Shown: piece after piece, positions 20,071-29,800 of the stretch | Layout: every line of letters begins with the position of its first letter | Position numbering within the stretch: position 1 is the first letter of the stretch | Assembly (NCBI RefSeq): GCF_011759605.1 | Contig: NZ_JAAOYX010000001.1 | Location: forward strand, 434,001 to 498,000 | DNA from: Luteibacter sp. SG786 | GTDB taxonomy: Bacteria > Pseudomonadota > Gammaproteobacteria > Xanthomonadales > Rhodanobacteraceae | Direction: 5' to 3' | DNA: 64,000 nucleotides | Made by a program: the position numbers and the translations under genes | The notes under the pieces: generated by a model | What the model was told of the DNA's origin: nothing | Database searches by the model: none | What the model saw: the letters and a program-made list of their open reading frames with translations, nothing else

Positions 20071-23000
20071 GTGAGTGCGATCTGGCGCCATCGCGCACGA
20101 CGCCTGCGGTTCGTCTTGCTGGGGTTGGTCGGAAGCGTACTGATCGCGCTGGCGATCCTGATGGCGCTCGGCCAATTGTTGCTTCCCCTGGCGGCGCGTT
20201 ATCCGGAGCGCGTGGCGGCCATGCTCAGCGAGCAGTTGCACCGGCCCGTGCGCTTCGCGTCCCTGGAAGGTTTCTGGCGGCCGTCGGGCCCGCTCTTCGT
20301 GATGCGCGACGTGACCGTCGCGCCGGAAGGCGGTGGCGAACCGCTCCGTTTGCCCCAGGCCGCGGTGAAACTCGATTTCGGCGCCTTCGTGCTTCCGTCG
20401 CGACACCTGATCAACCTGCGCCTCCAGGACCTGCGCCTCGGCCTGCGCCGCGCCGCCGACGGACGCTGGAGCATCGACGGCCTCGGCGCCGGCGGCGGCA
20501 CGCAGAAGGTGTCGCTGGGGAATCTCTCGGCCGACCTGTGGCTGTCCAACCTGCGCCTCGACATCGCCGACGAAACCACGAACCGCAACTACGGACTCGT
20601 CGCCGACCGCCTGCAGATCAGCCTGCGCGGCCAAGCCATCCGCTTCGGCGGCACGTTGCGGCGCGAACACACGGCAGGCTTGCTCACCGCATCCGGCACG
20701 TTCGCCGAGGACGGTTCCAGCGGGCGCATCTACGTGAAGGGTGCCGACGTCGATTTCGCCGGCCTGACCAGCGACTTCGCCGTCAACGGCTACGCCCTCG
20801 CAGGTGGCAAGGGCAGCTTCGAGACCTGGCTGGACTGGCGCGATGCGCGCGTCGTGCGCGCCACCTGGCGTGTCGATCTCGACAACCTCGCCGTGCGCGG
20901 TCCGGCGCGTACGGTGCGTACCGCCGGCCTGCACGGCATCGTCGACCTGCACCGCACCGAAGGCGGCCAGCGGATCGACTGGGCGGGAAGCGACGGCAGC
21001 GACCTCGCGCTGGTGCTCCGGGAGAACGCCGGCCGTACCGACGGCATCCTTGTTGGAAGAAAGCTCGAGCTTGCGCCCTTGCTTCCCTGGGCCGGCATAT
21101 TTCCCCAGGTGACGCCGGCGCTGGCGCGCTGGTTTGGCGAGGGGCGTCCGCGTGGCCGTTTCGATCAGGCACGGGTGGAGTGGAACTCCGAATCCGGCAT
21201 GTCATTCGCGCACGCGTCGTTCTCCGGTCTCGGCATCGATGCCAGTGGCAGCCTGCCCGGCGTGTCCGCGTTGAGCGGCGAACTGTTCGGCGACGGCGAA
21301 GCACTTGCGCTCAGCCTTCCGGCGCAGGCGACCACGATCGACGCGACCGGCATATTCCGCAAGCCCTTCCAGATGTCCTCGCTGGGCGGCGAGATCGCCG
21401 CGTATCGCGACGACGACGGCTGGCACGTGGGCGTGGATCCTCTGGATTTCCGCGGTGAGGGCTATGGCGGCCAGGCCCGCGGGGAGCTGCTGCTGCCCAG
21501 CGCGGACACCGGCCCCTTCATGGACATGTACGTGGCGCTGGGCGAAGGCGAGGTTCCCGCGGCGAAGCTGTTCTGGCCGATTCACTCGATGTCCGAAGGC
21601 GCGCAGAACTGGCTCAACAACGGCCTCGTAGCCGGTCGCATCGCCGGTGGCGCCGCGGTGCTGCGTGGCAACCTGCGCGAGTTTCCCTTCAAGAATCAGG
21701 AAGGCCGCTTCGAGGCCCGCGCCGTCATCGAAGACACGGTGCTCAACTACGGCACGGGCTGGCCCCGCGCCGAAGGTATCTCGGCGGTAGCGAACTTCAT
21801 CGGCAACGGTATGTACGTGGAAGCGTCCGCCGGCCATTCCCTCGGCAACGCGGTGAGTGCCGCTTCTGCCGCCATTCCCGATTTCGGCGACGGCATTCTC
21901 GACCTGAAGGTGAGCGGCGCCGGTACGGGCAGCAGCTATCTCGACTTCATCAAGAACAGCCCCGTCGCCAGCCGCAGCCGCGAGACCCTCGACAAGATGA
22001 AGCTCGGCGGTACCGGCGAGTTCGGCTTCAACCTGCTCATGCCGCTGAAGAGCGCCAAGGACTTCACCCTGCAGGGCAAGGCCACCATCAAGGACGCCGA
22101 CCTCGTTGCGGACGAGTGGAAACTTCGCCTGGACAAGATCACCGGCCCCATGACGTTCGACGGCACCGGTTTCAGCGCGAAAGGGCTGCGAACCTCGTTC
22201 CACGGCCAGCCGGCGCAGCTCGACCTGGCGATCGCCGGCGCCACCGGCGACCCGGCGAAGATCCTTGACGCCTCGCTCGGCGGTGCGTTCACCGTGGGCG
22301 AGATGGTCGGCGATTTCGAAAACCTGAAATGGTTGTCCGATGTGGCGAAGGGGCGCGGCAATTTCCGCATCGGTTTCGACCTGCGCAAGACGGGCGAGGG
22401 CGATGCCACGGCGCAGACGCTTCGGGTGGAATCCGACCTCACCGGCGTCGAACTGACCATGCCTACCCCGGTGAAAAAGCCCGCGAACGTGGCGACGCCG
22501 CTTTCCGTGAGCGTCGGTTTGCCCGTGGACGGCGCGAGGCTCGACCTCGCCCTGGGCGACGTGGTGCGAGGCAGGTTGCGCCTGCCGACGAACACCACGC
22601 CGATCGCAGCCGCTTTCAACCTGGGCACTGCCGTGCCGACGACGCTGCCTGCGCAGGGTTACTTGATCGGCGGCCACGCGGCGAAGCTGGATGCGTCGGG
22701 TTGGGTGCAGTACGTGGTCGGTCTTTCTACCGGGGAGGCCGGACCCGGTCTCTCGGCGCTGGACGTGACGGCCGACGACACCGAGGTGTTCGGCCAGCAC
22801 TTCGCCAACATGCATATCGTCGCGAAGCCCGGCCCGCGCGAACTGTCGCTGCGCATGGACAGCGAGGCCATGGCCGGCCAGATGACGGTACCGAACGACG
22901 AACTCCGCCGGCGCGGCATCACCGCACGCATGGACCGGTTGTGGTGGCCCGCGGCGGACGATGCCTCCGCTGCCGCGAAGAAGGGCAAGGCAGCGGCCGG

Positions 23001-23952
23001 TGCGGCGGCCACTACCGCGGCGACAGTCGCGAAGGCCGAAGAGGCGAAAGAGGCCGCGGCCGCCGCGAAGAAGCCGATCGATACGAACGAAGCCGGCGTG
23101 GCGCCTTCCAGCCTGCCTCCGATGCATCTGCAGGTGACCGACATGCGCCTGGGCAAGGCGCGCCTGGGCGAGGCCCGTCTCGAAACCTGGCCCACCGACG
23201 AGGGCATGCACATCGACCAATTGCGCGCGCAGTCGAAGAACGTGCAGATCACAGGGTCCGGCGACTGGAACGGCGACGAGAAGCACAGCCGCACCCACCT
23301 GGCGATGGATTTCGCGTCGGAGGACGTGGCCCGCATGTTCGACGCCCTGGGCTTCGCGGGCATCCTGCAGGGCGGCCGTACCTCCGCACGGCTCGACGCC
23401 ACGTGGCCCGGCGGCCCGTCGGCATTGGCGCTCGCCAACATGGACGGCACGCTCTCCGTGGATCTGGCCAATGGCCGCATCCTCGAGGTGCAGCCCGGCG
23501 TTGGCCGCCTGTTCGGCCTGGTGTCCGTTACCGAACTGCCACGCCGCCTGGCCTTGGATTTCGGCGACGTGCTGGGCAAGGGCTTCGGCTTCGATTCGAT
23601 CACGGGCGATTTCCGCTTCGCCGATGGCAACGCCACCACGCAGAACCTCAAGATTCGCGCGCCCGCGGCAGAGATCACCATCACGGGAAGGGCGGGCCTG
23701 AAGGCGCGCGATTACGACCAGGAAGTGTTGATCGTGCCGCACGTGGGGAACAGCCTTCCCGTGGTAGGGGCCCTTGCGGGAGGGCCGGTCGGCGCCGCCG
23801 CGGGCCTGGCGGTGCAGGGCATTCTCGGCAAGGGCCTGAACCAGGCCGCCCGCAAGCGGTACCACGTGACGGGCAGCTGGGACAAACCGGTATTCACCCC
23901 GATCGACAAGGGGCAGCCGTCGACCGGTTCGGCCGTGCCCCCCGCCAAGTGA
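20071..23952 (+). CDS. yhdP: YhdP family AsmA-like envelope protein
   Basis: This is a 1293-residue protein with one N-terminal inner-membrane anchor (about residues 14-40), then a very long beta-rich periplasmic region. It ends in the AsmA_2/DUF3971 signature (LEVQPGVGRLFGLVSVTELPRRLALDFGDVLGKGFGFDSITGDFRFADGNATTQNLKI). E. coli YhdP (1266 residues) is one of three AsmA-like bridges carrying phospholipid to the outer membrane. Odd feature: a roughly 40-residue Ala/Lys/Glu low-complexity insert at about 968-1010, probably a helical linker. The GTG start is 12 bases after rng. The order rng-yhdP-tldD is conserved. Confidence 0.93.
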   Translation: MSAIWRHRARRLRFVLLGLVGSVLIALAILMALGQLLLPLAARYPERVAAMLSEQLHRPVRFASLEGFWRPSGPLFVMRDVTVAPEGGGEPLRLPQAAVKLDFGAFVLPSRHLINLRLQDLRLGLRRAADGRWSIDGLGAGGGTQKVSLGNLSADLWLSNLRLDIADETTNRNYGLVADRLQISLRGQAIRFGGTLRREHTAGLLTASGTFAEDGSSGRIYVKGADVDFAGLTSDFAVNGYALAGGKGSFETWLDWRDARVVRATWRVDLDNLAVRGPARTVRTAGLHGIVDLHRTEGGQRIDWAGSDGSDLALVLRENAGRTDGILVGRKLELAPLLPWAGIFPQVTPALARWFGEGRPRGRFDQARVEWNSESGMSFAHASFSGLGIDASGSLPGVSALSGELFGDGEALALSLPAQATTIDATGIFRKPFQMSSLGGEIAAYRDDDGWHVGVDPLDFRGEGYGGQARGELLLPSADTGPFMDMYVALGEGEVPAAKLFWPIHSMSEGAQNWLNNGLVAGRIAGGAAVLRGNLREFPFKNQEGRFEARAVIEDTVLNYGTGWPRAEGISAVANFIGNGMYVEASAGHSLGNAVSAASAAIPDFGDGILDLKVSGAGTGSSYLDFIKNSPVASRSRETLDKMKLGGTGEFGFNLLMPLKSAKDFTLQGKATIKDADLVADEWKLRLDKITGPMTFDGTGFSAKGLRTSFHGQPAQLDLAIAGATGDPAKILDASLGGAFTVGEMVGDFENLKWLSDVAKGRGNFRIGFDLRKTGEGDATAQTLRVESDLTGVELTMPTPVKKPANVATPLSVSVGLPVDGARLDLALGDVVRGRLRLPTNTTPIAAAFNLGTAVPTTLPAQGYLIGGHAAKLDASGWVQYVVGLSTGEAGPGLSALDVTADDTEVFGQHFANMHIVAKPGPRELSLRMDSEAMAGQMTVPNDELRRRGITARMDRLWWPAADDASAAAKKGKAAAGAAATTAATVAKAEEAKEAAAAAKKPIDTNEAGVAPSSLPPMHLQVTDMRLGKARLGEARLETWPTDEGMHIDQLRAQSKNVQITGSGDWNGDEKHSRTHLAMDFASEDVARMFDALGFAGILQGGRTSARLDATWPGGPSALALANMDGTLSVDLANGRILEVQPGVGRLFGLVSVTELPRRLALDFGDVLGKGFGFDSITGDFRFADGNATTQNLKIRAPAAEITITGRAGLKARDYDQEVLIVPHVGNSLPVVGALAGGPVGAAAGLAVQGILGKGLNQAARKRYHVTGSWDKPVFTPIDKGQPSTGSAVPPAK

Positions 23953-24037
23953 AAGGGGCGTTCCCCTATGAAGGGTTTAAGCTAGCGTGTCCCGGCCCCA
24001 AATCAGGGGCCACACCGTCCCCCCAACCGGCAGACTC

Positions 24038-25477
24038 ATGGATTCCTTGATTTCCCTCGCCGAACGTCGCCTCCTTACGCCTGGCGGCCTCAGTGCCTCC
24101 GACCTGGATCGCGTGTTTTCCCAACTGATGGGACCCTCGATCGACGCGGCCGACCTCTACTTCCAGCATTCGCGCAGCGAATCCTGGGTACTGGAGGAGG
24201 GCATCGTGAAGGACGGAAGCCACTCGATCGAACAGGGCGTCGGCGTGCGGGCCATTTCCGGAGAGAAAACAGGTTTCTCCTATTCCGACGAAATCGTGCT
24301 GCCGCAATTGCTTGAGGCCTCGCGTGCCGCGCGCGCCATCGCGCAGGGCGGCGCGGGTGCCGGCAAGCCGCTGTCGCTGGCGACGGGGCGCGGGCTGTAC
24401 CCGGCCATCGATCCCGTGGAGAGTCTGCCGAACGAGGACAAGATCGCGCTGCTGCGCGAGGTGGACGCCTATGCCCGTTCGCGCGATCCGCGCGTGACGC
24501 AGGTGGTGGTGAGCCTTGCCGCGACCATGGACACGATCCTCGTCGCCGGTTCCGACGGCACGCTCGCTGCCGACGTGCGCCCGCTCGTGCGCCTGAACGT
24601 GCAGGTGATCGCCGAGCAGAACGGCCGCCGCGAACAGGGCCATGCCGGCGGCGGTGGCCGTTACGGCTATCGCGAACTCATCGAAAACGGCCGCGCGCAC
24701 GCGTTCGCGGCGGAAGCCGTGCGCCAGGCGCTGGTGAACCTGGACGCGGTGGATGCGCCCGCCGGCAGCATGAGTGTGGTGCTAGGCCCGGGCTGGCCGG
24801 GCATCCTCCTGCACGAGGCGATTGGCCACGGTCTCGAAGGCGACTTCAACCGCAAGGGCAGCTCGGCGTTCGCGGGTCGCATCGGCCAACGCGTGGCTGC
24901 CGAGGGCGTCACGGTTGTCGACGACGGCACCCTGCCGGGCCGCCGCGGCTCCTTGAGCATCGACGACGAAGGCACGCCGACGGAGTGCACCACACTGATC
25001 GAGAACGGCATCCTCAAGGGCTACATGCAGGACAAGCTCAACGCGCGCCTCATGGGCGTGAAGTCCACCGGCAACGGCCGCCGCGAGTCGTTTGCGCAGT
25101 TGCCGATGCCGCGCATGACGAACACTTACATGCTGGCGGGCGATCGCGAGCCCGAAGAGATCCTGCGCTCGGTGAAGCGTGGCCTTTACGCCGTAAACTT
25201 CGGCGGCGGCCAGGTCGACATCACGAACGGCAAATTCGTGTTCTCGGCAAGCGAGGCCTATCTCATCGAGGACGGCAAGATCACCCGCCCCGTGAAGGGC
25301 GCCACGCTCGTGGGCTCCGGCCCCGACGTGCTCACGCGCGTGTCCATGATCGGCAACGACCTCGCTCTCGACGAAGGCGTGGGCGTCTGCGGCAAGGACG
25401 GGCAGAGCGTGCCGGTGGGCGTGGGCCAGCCCACGCTGCGCGTCGACGGCATGACGGTGGGCGGTACCGCCGCGTAA
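24038..25477 (+). CDS. tldD: TldD metalloprotease subunit
   Basis: This is a 479-residue catalytic subunit of the TldD-TldE zinc protease, which degrades unfolded peptides and, in E. coli, matures microcin B17 and degrades CcdA. The metal motif [16 protein letters not shown] (HExxxH plus downstream Glu) is present, as is the C-terminal Cys-containing [22 protein letters not shown]. The start at 24038 gives the family N-terminus; the frame is open 17 codons further upstream without a suitable site. Its partner tldE lies 9.4 kb away at 34883. Confidence 0.95.
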   Translation: MDSLISLAERRLLTPGGLSASDLDRVFSQLMGPSIDAADLYFQHSRSESWVLEEGIVKDGSHSIEQGVGVRAISGEKTGFSYSDEIVLPQLLEASRAARAIAQGGAGAGKPLSLATGRGLYPAIDPVESLPNEDKIALLREVDAYARSRDPRVTQVVVSLAATMDTILVAGSDGTLAADVRPLVRLNVQVIAEQNGRREQGHAGGGGRYGYRELIENGRAHAFAAEAVRQALVNLDAVDAPAGSMSVVLGPGWPGILLHEAIGHGLEGDFNRKGSSAFAGRIGQRVAAEGVTVVDDGTLPGRRGSLSIDDEGTPTECTTLIENGILKGYMQDKLNARLMGVKSTGNGRRESFAQLPMPRMTNTYMLAGDREPEEILRSVKRGLYAVNFGGGQVDITNGKFVFSASEAYLIEDGKITRPVKGATLVGSGPDVLTRVSMIGNDLALDEGVGVCGKDGQSVPVGVGQPTLRVDGMTVGGTAA

Positions 25478-25508
25478 TCTCCGCGAGCGCCGCGTAGGTA
25501 AAAAGGAT

Positions 25509-25526
25509 AACCCGCTTACGCGGGTT
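25509..25526 (+). terminator. Hairpin after tldD
   Basis: A perfect 7-bp stem, AACCCGC/GCGGGTT with loop TTAC, lies 31 bases after the tldD stop. No T-run follows, so it may act with Rho or only as a 3' stabiliser. It probably ends the long leuS-to-tldD transcription unit. Confidence 0.5.
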
Positions 25527-25800
25527 CATGCTCTGAGCGGCTTCGCCGCCGCATTGGTGTTGCGCATTCGCTTCGTAGGGTGGGCTCGCCTGTTCGGCCT
25601 CGCATCGGCGCCTGTGCCGTTTTCTGGAAGCCGGCATCGGACGGTGCGGCGGGGTGTGGTGTTTGGTGTGTGGCTTGCGTTGTTGTGTTGGTCTGTGGCG
25701 ACCTTCCACGTTTGAGTCGCTGGGTGCCTGCCTTCGCAGGCACGACGGTTGGGCAGGCACGACGGTTGGGAAGGGTGAGGTATCGGGATTCGCGGGGTTG

Positions 25801-25825
25801 CTGTAGGAGCCGCCATGGCGGCGAG
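25801..25825. repeat. Variant REP half-element
   Basis: The sequence TGTAGGAGCCGCCATGGCGGC is a diverged version of one end of the REP-like element (TGTGGGAGC plus a short GC hairpin, here GCCGCCATGGCGGC). It lies inside the fold-back region, about 50 bases before copy 2. Confidence 0.6.
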
Positions 25826-25871
25826 GAAACCTGGCCTCGGTTCCCAAGAAATACAATTGCCCAATGCTCTG

Positions 25872-25951
25872 TGTGGGAGCCGGCTATGCCGGCGATCCCG
25901 CGGCAGCGGGCACTCTCGCGAGCACCCATCGCCGCTGAAGCGGCTCCCACA
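25872..25951. repeat. REP-like dispersed palindromic element, copy 2
   Basis: This 80-base element is bounded by TGTGGGAGC and GCTCCCACA and is nearly identical to copy 1 at 11772. The left hairpin is GCCGGCTATGCCGGC, the middle CCCGCGGCAGCGGG, and the right hairpin GCCGCTGAAGCGGC. It has the same orientation as copy 1 and sits near the centre of the fold-back region. Confidence 0.88.
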
Positions 25952-26417
25952 CAAAGCGAAGCGGTTCCCACCAGAGCGCGATGCGACGGCATCGCAGCGT
26001 CCCCACCTATCGTCGTGCCTGCGAAAGCAGGCACCCAGCGCCTTGGTCGACAAGATGCGGGAGCAACCATCGGCTCCTGCTCCGGCTCTCCCACCAACAC
26101 CCCGCACCGTCCGCTGCCAGTACCCGTTCCCCTCGCCGCGATGTCTGGAGTCGAGGGCGTGCGGGCGGAGAAGGCCCGAAGGGGGCCGGCCTGGACGGCC
26201 GGCCGTCTTCGCCGAGGCAGGGATGCCGAGTCGAAGACCCCCGCCCGCACGCCCGGGTCCGCCGCGGCGAAGCCATAAGACACGAGCCGCGTAGCGGCTC
26301 TCCTTTCGCAAGGAACGACGTAAGCCTTCGCGGCGAGGGGAACGGGTACTGGCTCTCAAGCCACGGCACAGGCGCCGAGCGCGAGGCCGAACAGGCGAGC
26401 CCACCCTACGAAGCGAA

Positions 26418-26865
26418 CCCACACCCAGATGCAGCAGGCCGAACGATTGCGATCAAGTGAGCAGAGGCGAAATTCTTGACGCGTGACGTGCTGCGCACAC
26501 GGAGCCCCCTTCTGTGAGTCCTCGAAACCCGCTCGCTTGCGCGTCTTGACCAAACCTATCCACGCGCCGCCGTGGCACAACAAAACGGAAGCACATCACG
26601 GAACGCGAAAGTGCATCGTCATTTTCGGGCGTATCCCTCTATTTAGTATTGTGAGTGTCATCCCGCAAGTGGATGATCCACCGCGACGGCGTATGGACGG
26701 CTGAACCCGGTAAGCCTGCAGGGGCTCGCACAGACCGGCACCTGGGCGGAGCGTCCACTCATCGCGAAACGTCCTAGAGCCGGCGCCATGTGCGCCGGCC
26801 GTGCGTTCGTGCGCGTTGCGACATCGTCGTCTCCCAACGTGGCCCAAACAGGGGGACCGGATTCA
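26418..26865. other. Leader upstream of the giant hydrolase; no gene recognised
   Basis: These 450 bases between the fold-back region and the hydrolase start appear less GC-rich than the flanks, especially about 26590-26670. I found no open frame with coding character, no clear -35/-10 pair and no operator palindrome. An in-frame ATG at 26788 extends the hydrolase by 26 residues but would bury its signal peptide. The promoter of the hydrolase is presumably here but cannot be placed. Confidence 0.5.
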
Positions 26866-29800
26866 ATGAAGCGACATTCCGCAACACGGCGGAACGCGCC
26901 AGGGTTGCGCAGGCTATCCAGCCTGCTGGCCCTCGCGTTCCTCGGCGTGACCGCCACGGCGCAGGCCGTGACGCTCGCGCCTTCGGACCGCCAGGACATC
27001 AACCTCGGCGCGCAGCCGTGGAAATACACGAAGCAGGCCATCGTCAATCCGAACGACCCGGTGGTCTATGCGTCGGTGCCGAACGGAGACGACGGCGCCG
27101 CCGTCAATTTCGACGACAGCAAGTGGCTGACCGTCGGGTTGCCACACGCGGCGAATGACTTCACTACCTTCATCAACCAGGAATCCGGCGGCGGCCAGGG
27201 CAGCCTGGACGGCGAAATCAGCTGGTATCGCACGAAGCTTGCCGATTCCGCGTCGTATCGCGGCAAGAAGGTGATGGTGGAGTTCGAAGGTGCGCACACG
27301 GGCGACCGCGTGTACGTCAACGGCCGCTTCATTCCCGGCACGGGCGTGCTCAACCAGCCCGGCCAGCCCAACGCGCAGGCCACGCACGTCATCGGCTTCC
27401 TGCCGCATATCGTGGACCTCACGCCTTACCTGAAATTCGACGGCACGGACGTGCTGGCGGTGAAGGTGAGCCGCAGCGGCGGCGGATTCTTCGAAGATCC
27501 CGGTTTCTCCGGTTCCTTCCGCTTCGGCCAGGCGGAAGCCGGCATCTTCCGTCCGGTAAAGCTGCACGTAACGAACCTCGTGCACATCCCGGAGAACGTC
27601 TACGCCGGTCAGAACACCTGGGGCACCTACGTGGGTACACAGGCGATCAGCGCCGACCACACGCAGGCCACCGTCCGTGTGCAGACCAATGTGGTCAACG
27701 AGACGGACGCGCCGCAGACGGTGACGCTGACCACGCAGATCGTGGACGCCGACGGCAACCTCGTCGCCAGCGACCAGCGGCAGGGAACGCTCGCGCCGCA
27801 CGTGATTCCCTCCGACCAGACGCCCGTGTTCGACGAGACGCTGACGGTCAACCATCCCACGCTCTGGTATCCGAACAACAGCCTGGACGGCAAGCCGTAC
27901 CTCTACAGGGTGCTGCACACCGTCAGCATCGACGGCACGGTGGTAGACGCCAAGCAGAGCACGCTGGGTATCCGCACGATCACCTGGGACAAGGACTTCC
28001 CGTACATCAACGGCAAGAAGCAGTACATGTGGGGCGGTTCGGGCCGTTACGACTATCCCGGCCTCGGCTCGTCCGTGCCCGAGGAACAGCAGTGGCGCGA
28101 CCTCAAGCAGATGGCGGCGGCCGGCGGCAACCTGTGGCGCCCGGGCCATTCGCCGTCCAGCCCCGAATTCGTCGAGGCGGCCGACGCACTCGGCGTGTTC
28201 ATCGTGCAGCCCAGCGGTGACGGCGAGAACGGCTTCGCGAATGCCTGCACGACCGGCGACCAGGCATGCAAGGACATGTGGACGATCAAGCGCGAGGTCC
28301 ATCGCGACATCGTGATCCGGGATCGCAGCCATCCGTCCATCCTGGCGTGGGAACACGACAACGGCGCGATGAACACCGCCTTCGCGCAGGAACTGCGCGC
28401 CATGGCACGCAGCTGGGACGACATTGCTCCCCGCGCGGCAGCCGACCGCACGCCCAATGCCGCCAACGGCGACATCCTGAGCTGCTCGAAGGCCGGTTGC
28501 GAGACCTACCTGCACTCCACCGAGTACCCGAACAAGCCCGCCTGGGGCGCGGAGTACTGGGGCCCGGGCACGCTGCGCCATTCGTACGACTACGAACTGG
28601 CCTTTGCGCTCAATTACCTCGTGCCGTACTCGCAGGCGCGCAAGGTCGGCACGTTCGGCATGGCGCAGTGGTACTTCGCCGATACGCCGGGCGAGACCAT
28701 CGAGCTGGTGGAAGGCCTGGAAGACGCCACGCACTGGGTCTACCAGCGCAATCCGGACGGGAGCATCGCCACGCGGGCCGACGGCACGCCGATCAAGGGC
28801 TTCCGCCACAATGCGCGCGGCAACAACGCGTCGATGACCGACGCGAACCGTTTCCCGCGCATGCTCTATTACATCTACGAATCGGTGTGGGTGCCATATG
28901 ACCTCCGCCCGGTGGTGAAGCTGGCGCACACCTGGAATCGCTCGGGCGACATCCAGGTGAATGCCTTCAGCAACTGCCCGAAGGTTCGGCTGCTCGTCAA
29001 CGGCGTGCAGCAGGGCACCGACCAGGTGCCGAACACGTGGGACACGATCGACGAGGCTTCGTACAACCTCGAAAACGGCGACACGGACCACCTCACCGGC
29101 AAGATCGTGGGCGCCGACAAGGCGCAGAAGACCACGAAGCTTCCCGGCCAGGTGCACTGGAACGTCACGTGGCAGGCGGGCCAGGCCGTGGCCCAGTGCA
29201 TCGACAACCTCGGCAACGTGCGCACCGACGCCAATGGCGCGAATGTCGAAGACACGCTGACGACGGCCGGCGCCGCGCACCACATCGAGCTCGAAGTGGT
29301 GAACACGGCCGATCCGATCGTGAAGCCTGACGGTACCCGCTTCCAGATTACGGCGAACGGCTCCGATGCCGCCTTCATCGTCGCCAGGGTCGTTGACGCC
29401 AACGGCGTGGTCGTACCGGACGCCGCCCAGAAGGTCGACTTCGAAGTCGACAGCGGTGCTTCGCTGGTCAGCTTCAACGGCGGTACACAGCAGTACGTCG
29501 ATTACAGCGATGGCGAAACGCCGGATCCGAACGGCGGCATTGCGGAACCGCACCACTATTACCACTCGCCCGGTTCGCACGAGCTCCAATTCGAGGGTGG
29601 CCTGCAGAAGATTGCGCTGCGCACGAAGTTCGAGACCGGCACGGTCACCGTGAGCGCGTCGGCTCCGGGATTGCTCACGGGACATACCTCGTTCACGATC
29701 TCGGCCGTCCCGCAGGCGCCCACGCCTTCCGGCCCGCCCTCGGTCATCGCCAATCCCGTCGACGACAGCGTCACGGCCGGCGACGCGGGCCACTTCTCCG

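Larger units (their letters stand above)
25567..26417. repeat. Nested fold-back (inverted repeat) region, 850 bases, no gene
   Basis: Several inverted pairs are arranged concentrically. Outer arms are 25567-25620 and 26363-26417 (about 54 bases, differing only at a 2-3 base spot). Middle arms are 25638-25668 and 26091-26115, imperfect. Inner arms are 25719-25748 and 26011-26040 (30 bases, one mismatch). A REP-like palindrome (25872-25951) sits near the centre. A further perfect 26-base inverted pair (26116-26141 and 26328-26353) forms a side hairpin between the middle and outer right arms. The whole stretch could fold into one branched hairpin. No open frame in it has convincing coding character. 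Confidence 0.85.

Noticed and set aside
25567-26417. CRISPR array
   Set aside because: The repeats are inverted and of unequal length and spacing, not regularly spaced direct repeats, and no cas genes are present.
25500-26865. Several small frames (70-300 codons) in both strands of the repeat-rich gap
   Set aside because: They run through the inverted repeats, change composition at each repeat and have no recognisable domain or ribosome-binding site.
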